DNA of 64,000 nucleotides, from the NCBI RefSeq assembly GCF_000421265.1, contig NZ_ATWN01000001.1, positions 620,001 to 684,000 of the forward strand, read 5' to 3'. The position numbers were made by a program, and so were the translations under genes. This DNA comes from Thalassospira lucentensis MCCC 1A00383 = DSM 14000 (lineage in GTDB: Bacteria > Pseudomonadota > Alphaproteobacteria > Rhodospirillales > Thalassospiraceae). The notes beneath the pieces were generated by a model that ran no database searches, was not told the DNA's origin, and was given only the letters and a program-made list of their open reading frames with translations. This document shows, piece after piece, positions 54,746 to 63,887 of this stretch (its first letter is position 1; every line of letters begins with the position of its first letter).

Positions 54746-55858
54746 ATGCAACTCATTAAGACCCTTTCGGCGACGGCACTGCTCGTCGCGGCCAGTGGTA
54801 CGGCATATGCCGACGATATGGCTTCGAACATGACGCTGGTAAGCTGGGGTGGTGCCTATCAGGCCAGTCAGGTTGCGGCTTATGCCGAGCCATACAAAGC
54901 CATGCACTCAGATGTTACGATCACCTGGGACGAAAGCTCGAACGAGGCTGTTGCCAAGTTGCGTGCGATGAACGAAGCAAACAACGTCACCTGGGATCTG
55001 GTTGACGTCGTTGCTTCTGACGCGTTGCGCCTTTGCGACGAAGGTCTGGCAATGGAAATTGACGCCAATGAACTTCTTGCTGAGGCCCCTGATGGGACTT
55101 CTGCCGAGGATGACTTTGGTGATCTTCTGGTCAGTGACTGCTTTATCCCGCAGATCGTTTATTCAACCACCGTTGGTTTCCGTACCGACATGGTTCCGGA
55201 AGGCACTGCTGCGCCGACCGACATCTGTGCAATTTTTGATACCAAAACCTATCCAGGCATGCGTTCGCTCGAAAAACGCCCGATCAATAACATGGAATGG
55301 GCACTGCTTTGCGACGGTGTTGCCAAGGACGAAGTTTACGACGTTCTCGGTACCCCGGAAGGTCAGCAGCAGGCACTTGATAAGCTCGCAACCATCAAGG
55401 ACGACGTGATCTGGTGGAGCGCTGGTGCAGATACGCCGCAGCTTCTGGCTGATGGCGAGGTCTTCATGGGGTCAACCTACAACGGTCGTCTGTTCTCCGC
55501 GATTGTTGAGCAGGACCAGCCGATTGGTATGCTTTGGGATGCGCAGGTCTTCGATCTTGACGGCTGGATCATTCCGGCCGGCTTGCCAGAAGACCGCCTT
55601 GCACGCGTGAAGGATTTTGTGAAATTCGCAACCGACACGCAGCGTTTGGCTGACCAGTCCAAATATATCTCTTATGGTCCGGCACGTGCGTCATCTGCTC
55701 CGCTGGTTGGCAAACATGCTGAACTCGGCATTGAAATGGCGCCGCACATGCCGACCGATCCTGCAAACAGCAAGAACACGTTCCTGTATAACTACGAGTT
55801 CTGGGCTGATTACCGCGACGATATCGATGCCAAGTTCCAGGCTTGGTTGGCTCAGTAA
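54746..55858 (+). CDS. Polyamine-type ABC transporter substrate-binding protein
   Basis: 370 residues from ATG 54746 with AGGGAGC nearby. A signal peptide ends near AYA-DDMASN. The mature start TLVSWGGAYQASQVAAYAEP and later VWWSAGADTPQLLADGEVFM-like and SAPLVGKHAELGIEM segments match PotD/PotF-type and related binding proteins (extracellular solute-binding family 1/8). It lies between the ATPase and permease genes and is followed by a strong hairpin, which would give it higher mRNA levels than the permeases. The ligand could be putrescine, spermidine or another cationic compound. Confidence 0.82.
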   Translation: MQLIKTLSATALLVAASGTAYADDMASNMTLVSWGGAYQASQVAAYAEPYKAMHSDVTITWDESSNEAVAKLRAMNEANNVTWDLVDVVASDALRLCDEGLAMEIDANELLAEAPDGTSAEDDFGDLLVSDCFIPQIVYSTTVGFRTDMVPEGTAAPTDICAIFDTKTYPGMRSLEKRPINNMEWALLCDGVAKDEVYDVLGTPEGQQQALDKLATIKDDVIWWSAGADTPQLLADGEVFMGSTYNGRLFSAIVEQDQPIGMLWDAQVFDLDGWIIPAGLPEDRLARVKDFVKFATDTQRLADQSKYISYGPARASSAPLVGKHAELGIEMAPHMPTDPANSKNTFLYNYEFWADYRDDIDAKFQAWLAQ

Positions 55859-55869
55859 GAGCTAATTGG

Positions 55870-55893
55870 AAGGGGGCCGCCTGCGGCCCCCTT
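55870..55893 (+). terminator. Intra-operon hairpin between binding-protein and permease genes
   Basis: A very stable stem AAGGGGGCCGC / GCGGCCCCCTT with a minimal loop, followed by TTCCC, 12 bases after the binding-protein stop. It can act as a partial terminator or 3'-end stabiliser, a common way to express binding protein in excess over permeases. Confidence 0.8.
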
Positions 55894-55957
55894 TTCCCAT
55901 TAAAGTGTGACCAATCGATATAACAGACCGACAAAACGGCGGGCTGACGGGGGCGTG

Positions 55958-57622
55958 ATGAGTGATACGACACAAGAGTTAGTGCTAGCAGCGGATGGCA
56001 GGCCACTAAAACAGAGCTTGCGACGGGCTTTAATGCGGCAAAAGATACGAGCGCTGATGCTGATCGCGCCACTTTTGCTGTTTGTGGTTGTGACCTTTAT
56101 CGTGCCTATTCTATCGATGCTTTTCCGTTCTGTTGAAAATGACATCGTGCCCGATACAATTCCCGGCGTCGTGACAGAACTTGCCGAATGGGATGGTTCC
56201 GTCGGGGCGCCGCCGTCCGAACAAGTATTCCGCTACCTTTATCTGGACCTGTTTAAGGCATCAGAAGCCAAACAGCACACCAGACTGGGGACGCGCCTGA
56301 ACTATGAGAAAACCGGACTGTCATCTTTGTTGCGCACCACCGGGCGTTCGCTTGATGACGTTGGTGAAGAATGGCAGGATCCGCTCGAAGATATCGATGC
56401 GAATTTCAAAGACGGTGCGTTCTGGTACCAAATGATGTCTGGCACCGACGGCGAAGATCTGCTTGAGGAGCGCCGCGATCTTTGGGCCGCAATGGTTGGC
56501 GAAAGTATGGCCGGGGATGTCGGCTTTGTCCCGTCAGAGCAGGTTGCTCAGATGTTGCCCTGGACCACACGTGCCTATACAGATTTCGCAATCTGGACCG
56601 CGATCGAGGACGAAGACTCCGTTGCCGAGGAAGACCCTTGGGAAGCAGTCTATGGTGCCTTGGGGATGGATTTGACCAACCCCGAAACTGTCTCCGCGAT
56701 CCAAAGCTATACCGGGCCGGGGGCTGATGCCTTAAAAGCTGCGGCTGCCAATGTCGGCCAACTGCCGCAAACCGGCTTCCGCGAGGCCTTCGCGGCTGAG
56801 AATGAAGACTGGCTGTCGCCTGATGTCTGGGCCACGATCAAGCTCTATTCATCGAGCATGACGTCCGGCTATTTCCTCAATGCGGTCGATATGCAATTGA
56901 CCCCGGACGGGATCGAACAGAAACCAGAAAACCAGCAAATTTACACTCAGCTGTTTATGCGAACTCTTGTGATGGCACTCATCATTACGGCAAGCTGTGT
57001 CGTTCTGGGCTACCCGGTTGCGTGGCTGCTGGCAAACTTGCCAATGCGCACGGCCAGTATTCTGATGATCCTTGTTCTTCTGCCGTTCTGGACATCGCTT
57101 CTTGTACGGACTTCTGCATGGAAAGTTCTTTTGCAACAACAAGGGGTGATCAACGAAATCCTTGTTTGGCTTGGCTTTGTAAATGATGCTGATCGTTTGA
57201 TCCTGATGAATAATGCGACCGGTACGATCATTGCCATGACGCATATTTTGTTACCGTTCATGATCTTGCCGCTTTATTCGGTGATGAAAACCATTCAGCC
57301 CAGCTACCTTCGGGCGGCCAAATCACTTGGTGCCACCAACTGGACTGCGTTCTGGCGGGTTTATTTCCCACAATCGGTTCCGGGCATTGGTGCGGGCTCG
57401 ATCCTGGTCTTTATTCTGGCGATTGGCTATTACATCACGCCGGAAATCGTTGGGGGCACAAGTGGTGTCTTCATCTCAAACCGGATTGCCTATCACATCT
57501 CAAGTTCACTCAACTGGGGCCTAGCGGCTGCATTGGGCTCGATCCTTCTGGTGGTCGTGCTCGGTCTGTACTGGTGCTATGACAAGATTGTCGGCATTGA
57601 TAACGTGAAGTTGGGGGGCTAA
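55958..57622 (+). CDS. ABC transporter permease (PotB type) with a large periplasmic insertion
   Basis: 554 residues, twice the usual PotB length of about 285. One helix (about residues 31-55) is followed by some 270 residues with no membrane helix (residues 60-328), rich in acidic and tryptophan residues (LDDVGEEWQDPLEDIDANF, WTAIEDEDSVAEEDPWEAVY). The normal permease core then resumes at MRTLVMALIITASCVVLGYP, with the EAA loop YLRAAKSLGATNWTAFWRVY. By topology the insert would be periplasmic, where it could contact the binding protein or solute. ATG 55958 is preferred to a TTG-type extension at 55907. It ends four bases before the next permease. Confidence 0.82.
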   Translation: MSDTTQELVLAADGRPLKQSLRRALMRQKIRALMLIAPLLLFVVVTFIVPILSMLFRSVENDIVPDTIPGVVTELAEWDGSVGAPPSEQVFRYLYLDLFKASEAKQHTRLGTRLNYEKTGLSSLLRTTGRSLDDVGEEWQDPLEDIDANFKDGAFWYQMMSGTDGEDLLEERRDLWAAMVGESMAGDVGFVPSEQVAQMLPWTTRAYTDFAIWTAIEDEDSVAEEDPWEAVYGALGMDLTNPETVSAIQSYTGPGADALKAAAANVGQLPQTGFREAFAAENEDWLSPDVWATIKLYSSSMTSGYFLNAVDMQLTPDGIEQKPENQQIYTQLFMRTLVMALIITASCVVLGYPVAWLLANLPMRTASILMILVLLPFWTSLLVRTSAWKVLLQQQGVINEILVWLGFVNDADRLILMNNATGTIIAMTHILLPFMILPLYSVMKTIQPSYLRAAKSLGATNWTAFWRVYFPQSVPGIGAGSILVFILAIGYYITPEIVGGTSGVFISNRIAYHISSSLNWGLAAALGSILLVVVLGLYWCYDKIVGIDNVKLGG

Positions 57623-57626
57623 GGGC

Positions 57627-58847
57627 ATGAGTGCTGCAATCATTGAAATCAAACGGCCGGACCTGTTGACCTTTACGATGCCCATCGTGGCAGTTTTGGG
57701 GGCGATGTTCGGCTTTATCACCGGCAACATCTTTGGTGATCCATGGATCGGGTTGATCGGCGGTGCCATTGTCGGTGCGGCGTTGGCCGGTGTTTTGGCA
57801 AAGATCACGTCGGTCAAGCGTTGGAAAAGCATCTGGGGCGTTGCCGTACTTTTCGGTGTCGTCGGGGCACTTTTCGGCGGTGTTGGCGGTCTGTTTGGCG
57901 GTTTCCTTGTCGGCCTTTCGATGGGCTGGTTCGCGACATGGGTCGGCACCGGTCAGTATCGTAAACGTGTGCCAATCTATTACACACCGGGGCAGGTGCT
58001 GTGGCACAGCACGTTCCTGTTCATCTGTGCTTTTGTCTTCTTCTTCCTGATTGCGCCGTTGGTTCCAGTCATTTGGCTCAGCTTCAATGCTGAAAACTTC
58101 TTCACCTTTACGCCTGAAATGTTGAGTTTTAAGGCCGAAGGGTACAGTCTGAAGCATTACCGTGACTTCCTTGGGACGGATGAGTGGATGGTGCCGCTCA
58201 AAAACTCGCTGATCATTGCGCCGATTGCGACAATTATATCGGTGTCGCTGGGAACGCTGGCGGCCATCGGTCTGAGCCAGTCTCATGTGCCCGGTCGACA
58301 GGCAATGATGGCTATCCTGATTTCACCGATGATTGTGCCATTGATCATTTCTGCGACCGGCATGTTCTTTTTCTATGCGCCGCTTGGCAACTGGCTTCAG
58401 GTCAATCTCGGCCTTAATCAGGCGTTTGTTGGTTATGTGAAGGTGATCCTTGCCCATGCGGTGCTGGGGATTCCTTTTGTCATTATCACTGTCACGGCGA
58501 CACTGGTGGGCTTTGATAAATCGCTGACGCGTGCAGCGGCAAATATGGGGGCCAACCCGGTCACGACGTTCTTTCGGGTGCAAATGCCACTTATTCTGCC
58601 GGGTGTAATTTCAGGCGGTTTGTTTGCTTTCATCACCTCGTTTGATGAAGTTGTCGTTGTATTGTTCGTTGGCTCAGCCCGTCAGCAAACCCTGCCATGG
58701 CAGATGTACACTGGTTTGCGCGAACAGATTTCTCCGACCATTCTGGCAGCCGCGACGATCCTTGTGGCGGTTTCGATCCTGCTTCTGCTAACGGTCGAGT
58801 TGCTCCGTCGTCGTTCCGAGCGTCTGCGTGGCATGAGCCCAGGGTAA
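57627..58847 (+). CDS. ABC transporter permease (PotC type) with an extra N-terminal membrane domain
   Basis: 406 residues; ordinary PotC is about 265. The first 110-120 residues are three or four glycine-rich hydrophobic segments (MPIVAVLGAMFGFITGNIFG, GLIGGAIVGAALAGVLA, LFGVVGALFGGVGGLFGGFL) absent from classic permeases. The standard core begins near residue 130 (TFLFICAFVFFFLIAPLVP) and carries the EAA loop LTRAAANMGANPVTTFFRVQ. It pairs with the equally enlarged permease at 55958. The glycine-zipper-like extension could form a separate oligomeric or regulatory membrane module; no known function. Confidence 0.8.
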   Translation: MSAAIIEIKRPDLLTFTMPIVAVLGAMFGFITGNIFGDPWIGLIGGAIVGAALAGVLAKITSVKRWKSIWGVAVLFGVVGALFGGVGGLFGGFLVGLSMGWFATWVGTGQYRKRVPIYYTPGQVLWHSTFLFICAFVFFFLIAPLVPVIWLSFNAENFFTFTPEMLSFKAEGYSLKHYRDFLGTDEWMVPLKNSLIIAPIATIISVSLGTLAAIGLSQSHVPGRQAMMAILISPMIVPLIISATGMFFFYAPLGNWLQVNLGLNQAFVGYVKVILAHAVLGIPFVIITVTATLVGFDKSLTRAAANMGANPVTTFFRVQMPLILPGVISGGLFAFITSFDEVVVVLFVGSARQQTLPWQMYTGLREQISPTILAAATILVAVSILLLLTVELLRRRSERLRGMSPG

Positions 58848-58883
58848 GCCGAACACGTCAGACCGGGATGTCTAACCAAGTTA

Positions 58884-58920
58884 AACCGGGCCGGCGGCAT
58901 TCTGTGTCGTCGGCTCGGTT
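58884..58920 (+). terminator. Hairpin after the polyamine transporter operon
   Basis: Thirteen base pairs, two of them G-U, around an 11-base loop; no T-run follows, so termination may need Rho or may not occur. Confidence 0.5.
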
Positions 58921-59123
58921 GTATCTCGGGCCCTTAAAAACCGCCCATTCGTATCTGCATTATGGTGATTGTCATTGTGTGTTGATGCGTGTGGGTGTCG
59001 TGGTAAGACGATGCTGTGAAATCGTAAAATCAAAACGACCGGGATGGCGCATGATCATCGCCATTACCGGCCCTTGCGGCGGGGGCGTCGGGGTGCTAGT
59101 TTCCGCGCTGTAATTCACGTTCT

Positions 59124-59148
59124 GGCAGATGGATCATCTGCCGGGTTT
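59124..59148 (+). terminator. Orphan rho-independent terminator upstream of gatC
   Basis: Perfect 8-bp stem GGCAGATG / CATCTGCC with loop GAT, then GGG and six T. It ends only 31 bases before the gatC start, so it is either the end of a short transcript from the 58921-59142 gap or an attenuator in the gatCAB leader. Confidence 0.75.
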
Positions 59149-59178
59149 TTTGTCATTCCTTAAGAGAGACTTTCATCC

Positions 59179-59469
59179 ATGTCGTCTTTGGATAAGGAAA
59201 CAGTTCGCCGTATTGCCTATCTTTCACGTATCAACGTGTCCGAAGAAGGCCTGACCGAACTGGCGGGTGATTTGACCCGTATCCTCGATTTTGTCGAGGA
59301 ACTGCAAGAAGTTGATGTCGAAGGCTGTGAGCCGCTGACGTCGGTTGCCGATCTGACCTTGCCGCTGCGCAAGGATGAAGTCACCGATGGCAACATCCAG
59401 CAAAAAGTGCTGTCAAACGCACCGATGACCGATGCTGGCTGTTTTGTTGTGCCCAAGGTGGTTGAATAA
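59179..59469 (+). CDS. gatC: Aspartyl/glutamyl-tRNA amidotransferase subunit C
   Basis: 96 residues, normal length. The start [20 protein letters not shown] and [19 protein letters not shown] are typical GatC. It is the small linker of the GatCAB complex that converts Glu-tRNAGln or Asp-tRNAAsn to the amide form. A GAGAGA sequence precedes the ATG. Its stop overlaps the gatA start by one base. Confidence 0.95.
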   Translation: MSSLDKETVRRIAYLSRINVSEEGLTELAGDLTRILDFVEELQEVDVEGCEPLTSVADLTLPLRKDEVTDGNIQQKVLSNAPMTDAGCFVVPKVVE

Positions 59470-60947
59470 TGACTGATCTGACAAAGCTGACACTTGCCGA
59501 GGCCCGCGACGGTCTGGCAAAGGGTGATTACACTTCGGTCGAACTGACCCAAGCACACCTGAAATCGATGGAAGCGCATCGCAACCTGAACGCTTACATC
59601 ACCGAAACTCCCGACAAAGCCATCGAGATGGCCAAGGTATCCGATGCCAAGCGCGCCAAAGGTGACGCTGGCAACATGGAAGGCCTGCCGATTGCGGTCA
59701 AAGACCTGTTCTGCACCGAAGGTGTTCAGACCACCGCCGCATCGCACATCCTTGAAGGGTTCAAACCCGAATATGAATCCACCGTCACCAGTAAGCTGTT
59801 TGACAATGGTGCGGTTATGCTCGGCAAGGCGAACCTTGATGAGTTCGCCATGGGGTCCGCCAATACGTCGTCCTACTACGGGAATGTGATCAACCCGTGG
59901 AAAGGCAAAGACGGCAAGAACCTTGTGCCTGGTGGTTCATCTGGTGGTTCTGCTGCTGCCGTTGCCGGTGGCATGGCGCTTGCCGCAACCGGGACAGATA
60001 CCGGTGGCTCGATCCGTCAACCGGCATCCTATTGCGGTATTGTTGGCTTGAAGCCGACCTATGGTCGTTGCTCACGCTGGGGCGTTGTTGCCTTCGCAAG
60101 TTCGCTTGATCAGGCCGGTCCGATGACCAAAACCGTGCGTGATGCGGCCATCATGCTCGGTTCAATGGCCGGTCACGATGCCAAGGATAGCACGTCTGCC
60201 CCGATGGCTGTGCCTGACTTCGAAGCCGCCCTTACCGGCGACATTCGTGGCATGAAAATCGGTATTCCGAAAGAATACCGGGTTGATGGCATGCCCGAGG
60301 AAATCAGCAAGCTTTGGGAAAATGGCGTTGCCATGTTGCGCGATGCCGGGGCGGAAGTGGTCGATGTGACCTTGCCGCACACCAAATATGCGCTTGGTAC
60401 CTATTACATTGTTGCCCCGGCAGAAGCATCATCGAACCTGGCTCGTTATGACGGTCTGCGTTATGGACAGCGTGTGATGGACGAAGGCGACAGCCTTGAT
60501 GACATGTATTCCAAATCGCGTGCGGCTGGTTTTGGCAAAGAAGTCCAGCGCCGCATCATGATCGGTACTTATGTGCTGTCGGCTGGCTATTACGACGCCT
60601 ATTACAACAAGGCGCTTAAAGTCCGTCGTCGCATCTACGAAGATTTCGCAAACGCCTTTGGCAAAGTTGATGCCATTTTGGCACCAACCGCACCGTCTGC
60701 GGCCTTCGCGATTGGTGAAAACGAAGACGATCCGGTCAAAATGTATCTCAACGATGTGTTTACCGTTCCGGCAAGCCTTGCGGGTCTTCCGGGCCTGTCA
60801 TTGCCTGCGGGGCTGTCGTCCGAAGGTCTTCCGCTTGGTCTGCAGCTGATTGGCAAACCGTTTGACGAAGAAACCGTTCTGCGTGTCGGAGGCGTGCTTG
60901 AAAGTGCGGCCAACTTCACCGCAAAACCATTCGGGCAGGAGGGCTGA
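59469..60947 (+). CDS. gatA: Aspartyl/glutamyl-tRNA amidotransferase subunit A
   Basis: 492 residues. The amidase signature Ser-cisSer-Lys triad is visible: the lysine in [13 protein letters not shown], the first serine in [15 protein letters not shown] and the nucleophile region [16 protein letters not shown]. It releases ammonia from glutamine for transfer through a channel to GatB. It overlaps gatC by one base and ends three bases before gatB, so the three subunits are co-translated. Confidence 0.96.
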   Translation: MTDLTKLTLAEARDGLAKGDYTSVELTQAHLKSMEAHRNLNAYITETPDKAIEMAKVSDAKRAKGDAGNMEGLPIAVKDLFCTEGVQTTAASHILEGFKPEYESTVTSKLFDNGAVMLGKANLDEFAMGSANTSSYYGNVINPWKGKDGKNLVPGGSSGGSAAAVAGGMALAATGTDTGGSIRQPASYCGIVGLKPTYGRCSRWGVVAFASSLDQAGPMTKTVRDAAIMLGSMAGHDAKDSTSAPMAVPDFEAALTGDIRGMKIGIPKEYRVDGMPEEISKLWENGVAMLRDAGAEVVDVTLPHTKYALGTYYIVAPAEASSNLARYDGLRYGQRVMDEGDSLDDMYSKSRAAGFGKEVQRRIMIGTYVLSAGYYDAYYNKALKVRRRIYEDFANAFGKVDAILAPTAPSAAFAIGENEDDPVKMYLNDVFTVPASLAGLPGLSLPAGLSSEGLPLGLQLIGKPFDEETVLRVGGVLESAANFTAKPFGQEG

Positions 60948-60950
60948 TCC

Positions 60951-62405
60951 ATGACCTATATCATCGAAGGTTCAACCGGCCCGTGGGAAATCGTTGTCGG
61001 TCTGGAAGTGCACTGTCAGGTGGTTTCCAATTCCAAGCTGTTTTCTGGTGCCTCGACCAAATTTGGCAATGACGCCAACAGCAACGTCAGCCTTGTTGAC
61101 GCCGCGATGCCGGGCATGTTGCCGGTGATTAACGCCGAATGCGTGCGTCAGGCGGTAAAAACTGGTCTGGGCCTTAAGGCACAGATCAACAAGGAAAGCG
61201 TCTTTTCGCGCAAGAACTACTTCTATGCCGATCTGCCGCAAGGTTATCAGATTTCGCAGTTCGATAAACCGATTGTCGGCAAGGGCACGATCATTCTTGA
61301 TATGCCCGATGGTACGACCAAGTCGGTTGGCATTGAACGCCTGCATCTTGAACAGGATGCCGGGAAGTCGATGCATGATCAGGACCCGAAATATTCACAC
61401 ATCGATTTGAACCGTTCGGGCGTTGCCCTGATGGAAATCGTCTCGGACCCTGACATCCGCCACCCCGAAGAAGCAGGTGCCTATCTGACCAAACTGCGCG
61501 CGATTGTGCGTTACCTTGGTACGTGTGATGGCAACATGAACGAAGGCTCCATGCGTTGTGATGCCAACGTATCGGTCCGTCGTCCCGGTGAGCCGTTTGG
61601 TACGCGTTGCGAGATCAAGAACGTCAACTCCATCCGTTTCGTGATGCAGGCGATCGAGATCGAAGCAAAACGTCAGGTCGAAGTTCTAGAATCTGGCGGC
61701 GAAATCATTCAGCAGACCCGTCTGTTTGATCAGCGTCTTGGCGAAACCCGCGCGATGCGTTCCAAAGAAATGGCACATGATTACCGCTATTTCCCGGATC
61801 CCGATCTGCTGCCGCTGGTGTTCGATGATGCGTTTATCGCGGAAATCGAAAAAACCTTGCCGGAACTGCCAGACGAGAAAAAAGCCCGCTTCATCAATGA
61901 AAACGGCCTGTCGGCCTATGATGCTGGTGTATTGGTCGCCGAAAAGGAAAAGGCTGATTACTACGAGATCGTTGCAAAGGGCCGTGATGGCAAACTGGCA
62001 GCGAACTGGGTGATCACCAACCTGTTTGGTGCGCTTAATAAGGCCGAAGTCGGCATTGCCGAAAGCCCGGTCACGGCTGAAAATCTCGGTAAGCTGATCG
62101 ATCTTATTTCCAATGACACCATTTCTGGCCGTATCGCCAAGGACGTCTTTGAAATCATGATCGAAACCGGCGGTGATCCTGAAAAGATCGTCGAAGAAAA
62201 AGGTCTCAAACAGATCACCGATACCGGTGCGATTGAAACAGCGATTGACGAAGTCATTGCGGCCAACCCGGACAAGGTCCAAGAAATACGCGACGGTAAG
62301 GATCGTATGCTCGGTTGGTTCGTCGGGCAGGTGATGAAATCCACGGGTGGCAAAGCCAACCCGGGCATGGTCAACAAAATGCTCCGCGATAAAATCCTCG
62401 GCTGA
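60951..62405 (+). CDS. gatB: Aspartyl/glutamyl-tRNA amidotransferase subunit B
   Basis: 484 residues. The catalytic cradle shows [40 protein letters not shown], the [16 protein letters not shown] segment and [15 protein letters not shown]. The C-terminal YqeY-like helical domain ends with [18 protein letters not shown], which contacts the tRNA elbow. It activates the acyl-tRNA with ATP and completes the transamidation. A strong terminator follows. Confidence 0.96.
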   Translation: MTYIIEGSTGPWEIVVGLEVHCQVVSNSKLFSGASTKFGNDANSNVSLVDAAMPGMLPVINAECVRQAVKTGLGLKAQINKESVFSRKNYFYADLPQGYQISQFDKPIVGKGTIILDMPDGTTKSVGIERLHLEQDAGKSMHDQDPKYSHIDLNRSGVALMEIVSDPDIRHPEEAGAYLTKLRAIVRYLGTCDGNMNEGSMRCDANVSVRRPGEPFGTRCEIKNVNSIRFVMQAIEIEAKRQVEVLESGGEIIQQTRLFDQRLGETRAMRSKEMAHDYRYFPDPDLLPLVFDDAFIAEIEKTLPELPDEKKARFINENGLSAYDAGVLVAEKEKADYYEIVAKGRDGKLAANWVITNLFGALNKAEVGIAESPVTAENLGKLIDLISNDTISGRIAKDVFEIMIETGGDPEKIVEEKGLKQITDTGAIETAIDEVIAANPDKVQEIRDGKDRMLGWFVGQVMKSTGGKANPGMVNKMLRDKILG

Positions 62406-62426
62406 TTTTAATCATCAGACGATTTA

Positions 62427-62463
62427 AAAAGCCGCCCGTTTCAATATGAAGCGGGCGGCTTTT
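62427..62463. terminator. Bidirectional terminator after gatB
   Basis: Stem AAAAGCCGCCCG / CGGGCGGCTTTT, extended by inner TTC/GAA pairs, between gatB and the convergent FMN reductase gene. Confidence 0.9.
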
Positions 62464-62469
62464 ATCGTT

Positions 62470-63024
62470 TCAGGTGATGTCGTGTTTCTGATCTGCATCA
62501 TCAAGTGCCTTGCGCAAACTGCCAAGTGCTTGATCAAGTAATCCTGCCGTTTCAGGATCATTGATGATGTCATCGGCACTGTAATTCTTTCCATTCAGCA
62601 CAATGGTCACACAGGCATCGTCGATGATTGTTGCATCCATCGTACGGATGGTTTCGATCAAAGCTGCTTGTGCAATGGTCGCCCGGCCCGATGCGTTGAT
62701 GGCCGCGACGGGCATTTGCATAAACTCGCCACTGGCCACCACCCAATCGAGCGCATTCTTAATCGCCCCGGTCACCCCGTGGGCATATTCCGGGCTTGCG
62801 ATCAAAACCGCGTCGCTTTGCGCAAGATGGGCCCGAAAATCAAGAACGCTTTTGGGTGGTGTTTCTTCATTGTCGGGATTGAAAATCGGCAAATTGCCCA
62901 ATCCATCATAAAGATGGATTTCTAATCCGTGCGCTTGCCCGCATTTCTGTGCGGCCAGCAATAAGGTGCGATTAATTGACTGCGCCCGCAGGCTTCCACA
63001 GATAGCAAGAACATGACGGGGCAC
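62470..63024 (-). CDS. NADPH-dependent FMN reductase / quinone reductase (flavodoxin-like)
   Basis: 184 residues from GTG 63024, which has AGGAA nine bases upstream; the longer frame to 63120 lacks support. The FMN phosphate loop is CGSLRAQSINRTLLLAA and the flavin-contacting motif is ASPEYAHGVTGAIKNALDW, both diagnostic for the ChrR/YieF/ArsH-like family. It would reduce quinones, chromate or FMN in the cytoplasm using NADPH. It lies 105 bases downstream of an AraC-family regulator on the same strand, which may control it. Confidence 0.85.
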   Translation of the reverse strand: MPRHVLAICGSLRAQSINRTLLLAAQKCGQAHGLEIHLYDGLGNLPIFNPDNEETPPKSVLDFRAHLAQSDAVLIASPEYAHGVTGAIKNALDWVVASGEFMQMPVAAINASGRATIAQAALIETIRTMDATIIDDACVTIVLNGKNYSADDIINDPETAGLLDQALGSLRKALDDADQKHDIT

Positions 63025-63128
63025 CGGGACGCTTTCCTGACGGTTGGTGTGTGCTGACGGCGAATTTCGGATTGCAGTGTAGGGGGCTTTGTACTGCGAT
63101 GAAAACCCCCGGTTGGACAAAACAGCGT

Positions 63129-63887
63129 TTATCTATCTGCCGTCCGGTAATCGCGCGGCGATGTGCCAAGAATACGTCTGAACATATTGCTAAACGCGGC
63201 TGGATTGTCATAGCCAAGGTCCAGTGCAATGGTCGTGATGGCTTGCCCCGCGGCCAACCGTGGCAGGGCGGCAAGGATACAGGCCTGTTGCCGCCATTCG
63301 ACAAAGCTTGATCCGGTTTCCTTGCGAAACAGGCGGGTAAAGCTGCGGCGGCTCATGCCCAGATGATCACACCAGTCGTCAATCGTTTCATGTGGGGTCG
63401 GGGACGCCAGAAATGCTCTGCATTTTGCCCCAAGGGATGCATGTTCCGGCAATGGAAGCGACAGTGGCAAAACCGGCAGCCGTTTGATTTCATGGCCAAT
63501 CAACGTCATCAGCGCTCCGTCGCGCCCGTCGACGTCATACTCAGCCGGAATTGTCACCGCCTCGCTCAGCAAGTGCCGCATCAGCGATGAAATACCAACC
63601 ACCTTACACTGGCGATCCGGCGTTCCGAGTTGTTCGGGGCGCAGATACAGCGATCGCATTTTAACATCGCCAAACAGGCGGACTTCATGAATAACCCCGG
63701 CCGGAATCAGCATGCCGCGCTGGGGCGGCATCATCCATGCGCCTTGCGGGGTGGATGCCATCAAAACCCCGGTCAAGCCATACAGCAACTGATCACGGTC
63801 ATGACGATGGGCGGCAATCACATGACCGTCGGGATAATCGGTGCCCAATGCAATGATCGGGCGTGGAACTTCGCGAAAAGATGACAT
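63129..63887 (-). CDS. AraC-family transcriptional regulator with cupin sensor domain
   Basis: 252 residues from ATG 63887, which has AGG eight bases upstream; a TTG at 63917 is the alternative. The N-terminal cupin has AAHRHDRDQLLYGLTG and PPQRGMLIPAGVIHEVRL, and the C-terminal pair of helix-turn-helices has TIDDWCDHLGMSRRSFTRLF and TTIALDLGYDNPAAFSNMFR, then LGTSPRDYR. Its cupin could sense a small ligand. Its target may be the flavin reductase downstream or a gene beyond the right edge, as the start faces outward. Confidence 0.88.
   Translation of the reverse strand: MSSFREVPRPIIALGTDYPDGHVIAAHRHDRDQLLYGLTGVLMASTPQGAWMMPPQRGMLIPAGVIHEVRLFGDVKMRSLYLRPEQLGTPDRQCKVVGISSLMRHLLSEAVTIPAEYDVDGRDGALMTLIGHEIKRLPVLPLSLPLPEHASLGAKCRAFLASPTPHETIDDWCDHLGMSRRSFTRLFRKETGSSFVEWRQQACILAALPRLAAGQAITTIALDLGYDNPAAFSNMFRRILGTSPRDYRTADR

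Larger units (their letters stand above)
58848..59178. other. Gap before gatC with two hairpins, no clear gene
   Basis: About 330 bases. A 13-bp hairpin at 58884-58920 (AACCGGGCCGGCG with CGTCGGCTCGGTT, two G-U pairs, 11-base loop) lies 37 bases after the permease stop and probably ends the polyamine operon. A second, true rho-independent terminator lies at 59124-59148. A 42-codon frame (ATG 58985 to 59113) was seen but has no ribosome-binding site. The stretch may contain a leader or small RNA for gatCAB. Confidence 0.5.

Noticed and set aside
58697..59113. 138-residue frame overlapping the PotC-type permease end
   Set aside because: Its first half is an out-of-frame reading of the permease; only the last 42 codons lie in free sequence and lack a ribosome-binding site.
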